Of a stretch of DNA of 64,000 nucleotides, positions 15,736 to 22,632 are shown piece by piece. The translations under genes were made by a program, and so were the position numbers. The notes beneath the pieces are model-generated. The model had not been told where the DNA came from. It worked only from the letters and a program-made list of their open reading frames with translations, and did not search any database. Source of the DNA: Novispirillum itersonii subsp. itersonii ATCC 12639 (GTDB taxonomy: Bacteria; Pseudomonadota; Alphaproteobacteria; Rhodospirillales; Rhodospirillaceae). The stretch spans positions 1 to 64,000 of the forward strand of contig NZ_KB907345.1 in assembly GCF_000381985.1 (NCBI RefSeq), in the 5' to 3' direction. Each line of letters opens with the position of its first letter. Position 1 is the stretch's first letter.

Positions 15736-15773
15736 AAAATAATGATGGGGAATGTTCCCCATCATTATTTATA
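15736..15773 (-). promoter_or_regulatory. TATAAATA element and hairpin before the chaperone gene
   Basis: TATAAATA (15766-15773) overlaps a 14-15-bp stem (AATAATGATGGGGAA / TTCCCCATCATTATT) followed by seven Ts, so it is also a good terminator after the tube gene. Here the ribosome-binding AGGAG lies beyond the stem and is not masked. Confidence 0.6.
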
Positions 15774-15791
15774 AATTCAGCCCATTTTAAG

Positions 15792-16154
15792 TTAAGACTG
15801 AGTAACCGCCCCGGACCATTCAACAGCAATAGTGCCGCCATCAACAGAAACCTGCCAGTCACCAGTCGGGATTGCTTCATCCATAGTAAAAGTCATTCCG
15901 TTGGAAAGCGACAATACTACAGTGGCACCAGTGCTATTCTTCAGGTCAGTGACATTTACATCACCAGAAAGGTAGATTTCACCGCTGATTACACCAGCGG
16001 CGAAAGTCTCTTTGTAGACGTGAGTACCATTCGAGGCAACCATTACTTCGCGGGTAGGGCCACCCGGAGTAATTGAGAAGGTTCCAGAAGTATCGAAGGA
16101 AGTACCATCCAGTACAATGGTTGCCATCCCACCAATATGATTTGATTTAGCCAT
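15792..16154 (-). CDS. tail tube protein (Mu gpM-like)
   Basis: A 120-residue tube subunit, near the size of Mu gpM. It starts MAKSNHIGGMATIVLDGTSF and is all-beta: GTFSITPGGPTREVMVASNG, AGVISGEIYLSGDVNVTDLK, then TVVLSLSNGMTFTMDEAIPT and the closing GGTIAVEWSGAVTQS. Hexameric rings of this protein line the tail inside the sheath. It follows the sheath gene by 13 bp with AAGGAGT before the ATG and is separated from the chaperone by a strong terminator hairpin, which would favour high tube expression. Confidence 0.9.
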   Translation of the reverse strand: MAKSNHIGGMATIVLDGTSFDTSGTFSITPGGPTREVMVASNGTHVYKETFAAGVISGEIYLSGDVNVTDLKNSTGATVVLSLSNGMTFTMDEAIPTGDWQVSVDGGTIAVEWSGAVTQS

Positions 16155-16167
16155 AGTTCTTTACTCC

Positions 16168-17646
16168 TTAATTGCTTTCCAGCACGAATTGATTCTGAAC
16201 GGCAAAGATTCGCAGCTGATTAATCAGATCCGGGTTCATCCGCACATTCAGCCGGTTCGGATTGCTGATATCGCGTTCCACAATCAACCCCTTGGCGAAA
16301 ATGTCAGACCGTTCAACCAGCCCAAGGGTTTCCAACCTCTGGTAGATGGCGATCAGTTCAGCCTTGATGATGGCCGGTGTGACAATGGCCTGACCGGCCC
16401 CGAAGCGCGTGCCATCAGCGGCCAGCTTGTGCCGCGCATATTTGCTGGTGATCACAGACCGCAACTCACGGTTGACACGGGCAAGGGTCGCGGGCGTTTC
16501 CACATCAAGGAAGGAGATATCAGAGTCACCAAACAGGTTCTTCTGAAAAGTAGTAACACAACGGTCCCACACCAGTTCGCCAGACACGACCTTAGTAGTA
16601 GCAATGCCCGACGAAAGGAGGATGTTAGCTTCGTTGAAAGCCCAATCATTGGTGGATTTGGGGGCGACGACACCCTTAATCACCAGAGACTGAATAGGCC
16701 GGGCTGGATCGTTTGTCAGTTCCCGACCGGCCACCGTACCAGCGGCAGCAGCAATGACATAAGACGGGGACGGCGAACCATAACAACCAAGGATTGAAAC
16801 ATGCGGATCATTGCGGCTCTCACCAAACGTCACCAGTTCACTGAATGTTTCAGCCTTGGCGGTGAACACGTGGCCATAACGCTGAGTTGAATATCCCCAG
16901 CGGCCAGCCATGAAGTCGCGCAGAATGTTCAGGGAATTCACATCCGAATAGGCGGAAATGATATATTCAAAATCGCCTTCTGGTAGAATGGAAGACAGGT
17001 CAGTCAGATCAACAACACCAGCGCCCCCAGCCATCTGGGAGACAGTCAGCGCCAGACCAGCGGGCAGGGATTCGCCAGCATCCGCGCCACCAAAATTGAC
17101 AAGAATCGGGCAGTCATTTCCGATGCTTCCCACCTGCTTGTGCGTCATCGTCACGACGCCAGCGGCAGCGGTGGCAGTGATCGGCAGATCAGGCATACCA
17201 TTGATTTTGCTGACGATTTTCGCGGCCACATCGGCGACAGTGTCACCGGCAGAAACATTCGTAGACACACGGGTTCCAGCCACGTACAGGAAGATGGTTC
17301 CGGCAGAGGTGGGGGCAGACGTGATGGTGATGGTTCCGGTGGCAGCAGTGCCACCAGTCGGCTCGGGCAGGGCCACAGCCACACAATCCATGATGGTGTT
17401 GTTCGCGAAATGCGCGGCAACCATGCCAGCCAGAACCGATCCAGCGCCAAACAGCTGCCGCGCCTGCCCGGCAGAACTAACGCGAACAGGTTCAAGAGTG
17501 GCGGCAGACCCGGCAGAAGTCTTCTGACCGATAATCAGGAATTTGTGATCCTGACTGTAAATATTGGCCTTGGAATTGTCGATTTCCACATAGAACAACG
17601 GCTTCATCAGGCCAGAAGACGGGATAGTACCGAAAGAAATAGCCAT
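16168..17646 (-). CDS. tail sheath protein (Mu gpL-like)
   Basis: A 492-residue contractile sheath subunit, almost the length of Mu gpL. The start ISFGTIPSSGLMKPLFYVEI and KFLIIGQKTSAGSAATLEPV are typical of gpL. The middle carries the variable outer domain (about 100-200, GTITITSAPTSAGTIFLYVA), and the C-terminus the conserved handshake region (LRVITSKYARHKLAADGTRF class, then NPNRLNVRMNPDLINQLRIF). The presence of a sheath establishes that the phage is a myovirus. Confidence 0.93.
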   Translation of the reverse strand: MAISFGTIPSSGLMKPLFYVEIDNSKANIYSQDHKFLIIGQKTSAGSAATLEPVRVSSAGQARQLFGAGSVLAGMVAAHFANNTIMDCVAVALPEPTGGTAATGTITITSAPTSAGTIFLYVAGTRVSTNVSAGDTVADVAAKIVSKINGMPDLPITATAAAGVVTMTHKQVGSIGNDCPILVNFGGADAGESLPAGLALTVSQMAGGAGVVDLTDLSSILPEGDFEYIISAYSDVNSLNILRDFMAGRWGYSTQRYGHVFTAKAETFSELVTFGESRNDPHVSILGCYGSPSPSYVIAAAAGTVAGRELTNDPARPIQSLVIKGVVAPKSTNDWAFNEANILLSSGIATTKVVSGELVWDRCVTTFQKNLFGDSDISFLDVETPATLARVNRELRSVITSKYARHKLAADGTRFGAGQAIVTPAIIKAELIAIYQRLETLGLVERSDIFAKGLIVERDISNPNRLNVRMNPDLINQLRIFAVQNQFVLESN

Positions 17647-17649
17647 TTA

Positions 17650-17832
17650 TTATTTCCCCTTTTTATTTTCAATTACAGGAACGAGATCCCCGGAAGCAAT
17701 CAGGCGCTTAATGGCAGCCCGTTCAATACCTTCCAGCTGATCTAGATCAACTTCTTTAAGAACTTCCCCGCTTATAGGATGCCGAACGGTCAGGGGAGTA
17801 CCGTCTTCCTGTTTCTTTGGTGCGTATTTCAC
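17650..17832 (-). CDS. small protein preceding sheath (DUF2635-like, Mu gp38 position)
   Basis: A 60-residue protein, MKYAPKKQEDGTPLTVRHPI then SGEVLKEVDLDQLEGIERAA and a Lys-rich end. The pattern of a short beta region VRHPxSGEVL followed by a helix with R-R-L-ASGDLVPV fits the DUF2635 proteins found just before the sheath gene in Mu-like phages. It begins with GTG; GAGGG ten nt upstream sits inside the leader hairpin. It abuts the sheath start by 3 nt. Confidence 0.65.
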   Translation of the reverse strand: MKYAPKKQEDGTPLTVRHPISGEVLKEVDLDQLEGIERAAIKRLIASGDLVPVIENKKGK

Positions 17833-17874
17833 TGTAAAAAACCCTCAAATGTGTTAACACTGAGGGTATTTATA
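17833..17874 (-). promoter_or_regulatory. TATAAATA element and RBS-masking hairpin before the sheath operon
   Basis: TATAAATA (17867-17874) continues into ACCCTCA, which pairs with TTGAGGGT; GAGGG is the ribosome-binding site for the GTG start. A T-run follows the stem. Confidence 0.6.
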
Positions 17875-17890
17875 ATTCTGTTCATTTTGA

Positions 17891-18427
17891 TTACGTGTTT
17901 AGTTTTATTTCAATTTCCGAATCAATAATGCCATCTGCTTCAACTATATCTTCCTCAATGAAGATAGTGTCAAGGGCATCAATAATCATTCCAGTTGAAT
18001 CAATTAACGGATCGTACTTTTCGCTATACACGCAATCAAACTTGAACTGACGAACTACCGTTTGCTTGGAATCGTTCAGGAAGCCATCTTGAAATGAATG
18101 AGATACTTCTTCAAACAAGTCTACCCATGCGCCATTCTGATAGAGGGAGGCCAAAATGATTGCCGTGATGGTATCAACTGCGGTCCCGTAATTCTGGCCT
18201 GATGTTTCCACAGAAAGGTCAATGTTTAAAGTTGTATTTGTTCGGAACAGTGGTGAATTACCGATTGAAGTGGCGCGTTCGTCAGAGGTAGTGACGACGA
18301 TACAAGCCTTGTTCCCCTTGCCAATCAGGTGCTTTGATGGGTCCAGCTCGGAATTTAGAACCGGCATCGGCAGGACATTTGATAGAATATCAACGGTTTT
18401 GTTACGAATTACTTGTCTGTGAAGCAT
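17891..18427 (-). CDS. putative tail terminator / minor tail protein (gpU position)
   Basis: A 178-residue protein that begins MLHRQVIRNKTVDILSNVLP and shows the arrangement of lambda gpU/Mu gp37-type tail-completion proteins: an N-terminal helix, then KACIVVTTSDERATSIGNSP and the strand LNIDLSVETSGQNYGTAVDT, ending with an acidic tail. It follows the head-tail attachment gene (TGATG overlap) and precedes the sheath operon, where the terminator is expected. ATG preferred over the GTG one codon upstream because GGGGG is then at a better distance. Assignment rests on position and general shape. Confidence 0.55.
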   Translation of the reverse strand: MLHRQVIRNKTVDILSNVLPMPVLNSELDPSKHLIGKGNKACIVVTTSDERATSIGNSPLFRTNTTLNIDLSVETSGQNYGTAVDTITAIILASLYQNGAWVDLFEEVSHSFQDGFLNDSKQTVVRQFKFDCVYSEKYDPLIDSTGMIIDALDTIFIEEDIVEADGIIDSEIEIKLNT

Positions 18428-18738
18428 CACATTCCCCCGGTTTCGACTAGATAAACCACAGATACACCCTGATAATCGTTCTGAATATCCGCAGTTCTGA
18501 ACATCAAGCTGCGGATTTGAACGGTAAAACCATCTTCAAATCCGCCGATATCTTCCGATCTAACCGTCAATTTTGGGTCGTAACTGGTATGCCGCAGGTC
18601 ATTAAATTCATCACTTTGTGGCAGGGCATCGAACAAGGCTTTGATGGTTTTTTCAGTCGGCATTGTGGGGTTGATTGTTACTGTTTCACCAATCAGCCCA
18701 ATCATCATTCCGATTTGAGACGAACTAATACCAACCAT
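18427..18738 (-). CDS. putative head-tail attachment protein (lambda gpFII-like)
   Basis: A 103-residue protein with a beta-rich second half: DPKLTVRSEDIGGFEDGFTV, QIRSLMFRTADIQNDYQGVS and VVYLVETGGM. Compact size, a G-E-T-V-T-I strand near the start and the final strand pattern resemble FII-type connector proteins between portal and tail. Neighbouring starts and stops overlap by 1-3 nt on both sides, indicating a coupled operon. Function is inferred from gene order and size. Confidence 0.5.
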   Translation of the reverse strand: MVGISSSQIGMMIGLIGETVTINPTMPTEKTIKALFDALPQSDEFNDLRHTSYDPKLTVRSEDIGGFEDGFTVQIRSLMFRTADIQNDYQGVSVVYLVETGGM

Positions 18739-18926
18739 TACGCCACCTTTTTCTTGCGGGTAACGGGTTTCTTGTTTTCTTCAACCTTCTCTTTTACATC
18801 TTCAATGTGTTCAACGACGCGCCCAAGGGCTTTCAGGGTGTGGAACATTTCAACGTCAATTTCAATCACGTCACCTTCTGAGACGTGCCCATTAAGGTTA
18901 AAGTTGCTAATTGCTTTGGCTTTCAT
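18738..18926 (-). CDS. small charged protein between capsid and connector genes
   Basis: A 62-residue protein, MKAKAISNFNLNGHVSEGDV then IEIDVEMFHTLKALGRVVEH and a coiled, Lys/Glu-rich tail. Short proteins of this kind (beta hairpin with 'G-D-x-I-E/D', then a helix and charged tail) commonly lie beside capsid genes in siphovirus and Mu-like heads, in the place of lambda gpFI. Role unknown. ATG at 18926 is chosen over an upstream TTG because GGAG stands seven nt before it. Preceded by an ATAAATA/hairpin. Confidence 0.6.
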   Translation of the reverse strand: MKAKAISNFNLNGHVSEGDVIEIDVEMFHTLKALGRVVEHIEDVKEKVEENKKPVTRKKKVA

Positions 18927-18939
18927 GTCATTCTCCAAA

Positions 18940-18974
18940 TGAAAAATACCGGGAAATTGCTTCCCGGTATTTAT
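18940..18974 (-). promoter_or_regulatory. ATAAATA element and terminator-like hairpin after the capsid gene
   Basis: ATAAATA (18968-18974) overlaps the stem AATACCGGGAA / TTTCCCGGTATT, followed by TTTC. It could end capsid transcription and restart the connector genes; the ribosome-binding GGAG lies outside. Confidence 0.55.
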
Positions 18975-18997
18975 TCAAGTGTTCGATTACAGTGCCA

Positions 18998-20677
18998 TTA
19001 CGCAGTAATATTGATAGCCTTCACGAACGCAGCCGGGTTGGTCACGGCGGCATCAACCATCATGCTGATCGAGACTTCAATCTGGCCCTTGTTTTTCTGC
19101 GAATACGGATCAACCAGAACGACAGGAGCGCCCCAGTCGGCCACGGTGAGGTGGCTGAAATCACCGGCAAGACCCACCGATTTCGGGGAGGCCGTCAGGT
19201 GATTGGTAACGAGGTAGTTACTACCTTCAGCGGTCGTGCCTTTCTGGGTAATACAACGGTAGGAGTCTGTACCAACCAGAACCGGGGTGCGCTTCAGCAG
19301 GGCTTCAGTCTTACTATTGAAGATGTAAGTCGGATTGACAGCATTGGCAGCCGCGACCATGCCGGACATGCTCACCAGTTCGGTGAAGCCAAAGCCGGAA
19401 GTGGCATCAACCGAGCCAATACCAGCGGTTCCCAGCACCTTGCCAAGAACATAGGCTTCAAACTGCGCACTCAGTGCGCGACGCAGGGCATCAACCACAT
19501 AGGATTCGACGCTGAAACCGGCCTGCGACATCAGTTCCATGCTGACCGGAACAACAGCCTGTAGGCGCTTGCCCACCAGCGTAATACCACTGGTAGAAAT
19601 GTCAGAGGCGCTAACAGTAGCACCTTCGTTGTAGGCACCGACAGACGGAACAGACAGTTCGACGGGGATCTGAACCTGACCGGTCAACCCTGACAGCGTT
19701 CGCACCGGGAGGGAGGCCAGAACCGACGCATTCAGCAGGGCTGGCACAACCCCAGCCTGAGAAATGGTGGTAAATTCGCCACCTACGCCAGCAGTGGTAG
19801 AGGCGCGGAACAGGGTTTCAGTCGGCAGCTGGAAAGAGCGGGAACCGCCTTCAGTGGCAGCGCGCAGCTGCCCGGCAAAGTCAAAATCAGAACCACGGTT
19901 AGAAATAATGCCAGCCGTGCGGGTAATATTTTCAGTCATATTGTTACCTCTTTTGATATCAAAAACAGAACGATTGTTCGTTTTATTTATCATGGAGGCA
20001 TTTTTAGTATTGACTTCTTCCGTATCTTCTTCTTCGTCTTCTTCTTCAACAGTGACTTCAACGGTCACATCTTCAGCCGGTTCTTCCGTGTCTTCAACCG
20101 TGTCTTCAACCGTGTCTTCAGTGCCTTCAACCGTGTCTTCAACCGTGTCTTCAACCGTGTCTTCAACCGTGTCTTCAACCTCTTCAACCGTGTCTTCAGT
20201 GCCTTCAGTGCCTTCTTCTTCGTCTTCTTCTCCAATTGCGCGACCAATGCCGACGCTTTCATCAGCTGGAACGCTCACAAGACTGATTTCAAACGGCTTC
20301 CACTTACAAACAACATCAGAACCAGTCTTCTTCATGTCCGTAATGACATAGCCAACGGACACATTCTTGCGAATTCCGTCTAGCACGTCCTTCAAGACTT
20401 CCTGCGCCAGCTGGTTATTGCTGAATTTAACTTCAGCAATTGATCGCGAATCCTGAATAGTGGCATTGACCACAACACCAATTAGCTTTTCGTGATCGTG
20501 ATCGAGGAGGAGGGGGGCATTTCCGCTGGAAATGAACGAGAAATCCGCGTCTCCTTCTTTGTGCGAGAGGATTTCGTTCCCGAACTTACGCGGATATGGG
20601 GCTTCGCTGGCGAATGACAGGGTAATGACACCATCACGGTGTTCAATGGATCCAGCGCGATAATACTTTTTATCCAT
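18998..20677 (-). CDS. prohead protease fused to major capsid protein
   Basis: A 559-residue fusion. Residues 1-145 are an S78-type prohead protease with the catalytic His region LLDHDHEKLIG (His60/62) and Ser107 in RKNVSVGY. Residues about 150-235 are an acidic, repetitive linker built on EDTVEDTVEDTVEGTEDTV. The last about 310 residues are an HK97-fold capsid protein (VGGEFTTISQAGVVPALLNA, VPVSMELMSQAGFSVESYVV, ALRRALSAQFEAYVLGKVLG). ATG at 19939 with AGAGGT six nt upstream lies exactly at the capsid domain, so a separate 313-residue capsid can also be made. Start at 20677 because the upstream GTG lies inside the leader hairpin. Confidence 0.88.
   Translation of the reverse strand: MDKKYYRAGSIEHRDGVITLSFASEAPYPRKFGNEILSHKEGDADFSFISSGNAPLLLDHDHEKLIGVVVNATIQDSRSIAEVKFSNNQLAQEVLKDVLDGIRKNVSVGYVITDMKKTGSDVVCKWKPFEISLVSVPADESVGIGRAIGEEDEEEGTEGTEDTVEEVEDTVEDTVEDTVEDTVEGTEDTVEDTVEDTEEPAEDVTVEVTVEEEDEEEDTEEVNTKNASMINKTNNRSVFDIKRGNNMTENITRTAGIISNRGSDFDFAGQLRAATEGGSRSFQLPTETLFRASTTAGVGGEFTTISQAGVVPALLNASVLASLPVRTLSGLTGQVQIPVELSVPSVGAYNEGATVSASDISTSGITLVGKRLQAVVPVSMELMSQAGFSVESYVVDALRRALSAQFEAYVLGKVLGTAGIGSVDATSGFGFTELVSMSGMVAAANAVNPTYIFNSKTEALLKRTPVLVGTDSYRCITQKGTTAEGSNYLVTNHLTASPKSVGLAGDFSHLTVADWGAPVVLVDPYSQKNKGQIEVSISMMVDAAVTNPAAFVKAINITA
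19939..19950 (-). promoter_or_regulatory. internal ribosome-binding site and start for free capsid protein
   Basis: AGAGGTAACAATATG on the minus strand gives an in-frame start (MTENITRTAGI) at the linker-capsid boundary. The spacing is better than at the fusion's own start, so free capsid may be the major product. Confidence 0.6.
20082..20206. repeat. 12-bp minisatellite in the protease-capsid linker
   Basis: On the plus strand the unit GTCTTCAACCGT recurs about eight times with occasional variants, encoding E-D-T-V repeats. Slippage by whole 12-bp units would change linker length without a frameshift. Confidence 0.8.
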
Positions 20678-20718
20678 AATTACAGGCACCTTTATTAGTT
20701 TTAGGTGCCTGTATTTAT
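20678..20718 (-). promoter_or_regulatory. ATAAATA element and RBS-masking hairpin before the capsid fusion
   Basis: ATAAATA (20712-20718) continues into TACAGGCACCT, which pairs with AGGTGCCTGTA. The AAAGG used as ribosome-binding site begins the 3' arm. No T-run follows, so this one is not a terminator. Confidence 0.6.
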
Positions 20719-20730
20719 GTTTTTATGACC

Positions 20731-22125
20731 TTATTCAGCTGTATTATCTGGTTTAATGCTTTCAGCAAGCTGCCCGATGGTGATTCCGAACTCTTCCATC
20801 AGGGCTTTATCTTGCTTTAGCTGGCTAAGGTGGTCCCGGAAGTCTTTGCCAAGTTCCTGTAGGGCTTCCGATGGAGTGACAAGACCAAGTTGAAGTTGAA
20901 GCTGGATTGCCTGCGCATCCTTCAGCGGATCGACCCACTCCCACCCGTCACCAGACCAGACGGCAGCATCATCAAGTTCAGACAGCTCAACATAGGCCGG
21001 AATATTACCAAGTTCCTGTTCAAAAGCTGCCCACTTGTTGAAGAATACAGTACAGAATTTCTCAATGATGAACTCTCTACGGCGCTTATAGTGTGCTTTT
21101 TCTAAAAGTTTGTCTTCTCGCAGAGATGAATAACTTACAGATTCAAAGTCACCCGCCAATTTATTATATGACAGGTTCATGCCTGCGGCAGCACCCCGGA
21201 GACTTGACTTAATTACTGTTGCGTGTTCTGCGCTCGGGAACGGGCTTTCTGTGAACTTTAAGTTCAATCCAGCTGGAATAACTGGCGTACTACCCAATTC
21301 AAACGGCACCTGCGGAACATCCCCGAAGCCCATATCAGCAGCTTCTAGCCAAGAGTCGGTAACTGCTGCTTTTTTTGATGCCAGCAGGTGGGCATCCTGA
21401 AATTGATCGACCCACTGAAGTTTAGACAAAGAGCTGTTAAAGTATGGAAACCCCCGAACAGCAGAGGCGCTTTCTTGCCGGAAGACATGAATGATTTCTT
21501 CTGCCGGGATGAATACAGTCTTGCCGTTGGGAATATAGTAATCATCAAGGCTTGTTCTTACGTGATACCCCGTCACTTTGCCGAACTGGTTCATTTCAAT
21601 GCCATTTGCGATGAACGAGCCACCCGGAAGTTCACGATTGATCGTTTCGTCTACCTGATCACTTTCCAGCACCTGACATTTGATGCCTTCGTCCGTCTTA
21701 TAAAGCCGAATAAAGCATTCACCATCCACCAGTTCAGTACGTTCAATTAGCTCCAAAAGGCTTTTAAATGTGTGTCTTCCGTCAACAGTTATGCTTTTAC
21801 CTGCCTCCCAAAAGAGATTTTCAATGGCTTTCAGGTCTTCCAACGTCACAGTCTGGAAGTCCACATGATGGCGAAGGGACAGGCGAAGGCCGGAACCAAG
21901 GGTGTTGATTCTAGACAGCTGAATAGCCCTAGCCGCGTAAGGGTTTACGCTGGCGGCATGACGGGAAGCACCCCGTGCGCCTTTCAGATTGTTCGTAATT
22001 TTATGTTTATTGCTTTGATTTGTAAGGCCCAAGGTGTTCTGAAGTGGGGACCCGTTGAAGTCGCCCCATCCGCTGCGCACTTCCGTTTCTGATTTGTTCT
22101 TCCGTTGCCAAAACTTCCAATTCAT
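20731..22125 (-). CDS. portal protein (lambda gpB family)
   Basis: A 464-residue portal of the lambda type. It begins NWKFWQRKNKSETEVRSGWG, with the family's ARGASRHAASVNPYAARAIQ segment, then KVLESDQVDE-type strand CQVLESDQVDETINRELPGG and the conserved AEEIIHVFRQESASAVRGFPYF. The later FESVSYSSLREDKLLEKAHY and the C-terminal helices match portal crown regions. A dodecamer would form the packaging and exit channel of the head. It lies downstream of terminase and a small joining protein and upstream of the protease-capsid fusion, in lambda order W-B-C. Confidence 0.9.
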   Translation of the reverse strand: MNWKFWQRKNKSETEVRSGWGDFNGSPLQNTLGLTNQSNKHKITNNLKGARGASRHAASVNPYAARAIQLSRINTLGSGLRLSLRHHVDFQTVTLEDLKAIENLFWEAGKSITVDGRHTFKSLLELIERTELVDGECFIRLYKTDEGIKCQVLESDQVDETINRELPGGSFIANGIEMNQFGKVTGYHVRTSLDDYYIPNGKTVFIPAEEIIHVFRQESASAVRGFPYFNSSLSKLQWVDQFQDAHLLASKKAAVTDSWLEAADMGFGDVPQVPFELGSTPVIPAGLNLKFTESPFPSAEHATVIKSSLRGAAAGMNLSYNKLAGDFESVSYSSLREDKLLEKAHYKRRREFIIEKFCTVFFNKWAAFEQELGNIPAYVELSELDDAAVWSGDGWEWVDPLKDAQAIQLQLQLGLVTPSEALQELGKDFRDHLSQLKQDKALMEEFGITIGQLAESIKPDNTAE

Positions 22126-22140
22126 ATCTACACCTATTAA

Positions 22141-22632
22141 TTAATTTTTAAAAATGATGGGGGAGGAGGCGATCACGGGGCGGCCTTCGCGTGTGGCCTT
22201 CTCCCGCGCCACCTCGTTTCTGAGACTGGTTCGCAAATTCACCAGCTCTGACAAGCTCCGACTCTGAAGGGTTCTGCCTGCGATTGAAAATGATTGCTGT
22301 TCGAAGGTTGCCTGATTGGTCAAGACCGCTTCCAGCGCACTGAGTGCGCATTCGGCAAAGCTACGAACGTCAGTGACAGCGCCGGGGGCAGACCTGACGG
22401 TCAGCCTGTCCTGTTCCACGATCTGGCGGCTTCCTGCGTCAGATGTGAAAATTAGATAATAGTCATATTCACCAGCTGGTAGCGCACTGGTTGCGCTTTC
22501 ATCAAGCATCACGCCATCAGCATCGCCACCCACTGACAGGGCAGCAGGGCCGGATAGAATCAAAGAATAAACGCCGTTCTGTTGCTTATTCTTTGGTTCA
22601 ACATGAATACTAAAACCTTGAAAAACGTCCAT
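22141..22632 (-). CDS. head protein with gpW-like C-terminus
   Basis: A 163-residue protein in the place of lambda gpW, between terminase and portal. The C-terminal 55 residues (QQSFSIAGRTLQSRSLSELV NLRTSLRNEVAREKA) resemble the head-tail joining gpW fold: strand, 'S-x-x-EL' helix and charged helix. The first about 100 residues form a separate beta-rich domain (MDVFQGFSIHVEPKNKQQNG, YDYYLIFTSDAGSRQIVEQD), perhaps a decoration or Ig-like domain. Start chosen at 22632 with GGTGGT upstream; it overlaps the terminase gene by 23 bp. Assignment to gpW is tentative. Confidence 0.5.
   Translation of the reverse strand: MDVFQGFSIHVEPKNKQQNGVYSLILSGPAALSVGGDADGVMLDESATSALPAGEYDYYLIFTSDAGSRQIVEQDRLTVRSAPGAVTDVRSFAECALSALEAVLTNQATFEQQSFSIAGRTLQSRSLSELVNLRTSLRNEVAREKATREGRPVIASSPIIFKN

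Noticed and set aside
20065-20351. Lys/Leu- and Ser/Val-repeat frames opposite the capsid linker
   Set aside because: Other-frame readings of the 12-bp minisatellite; no start signals.
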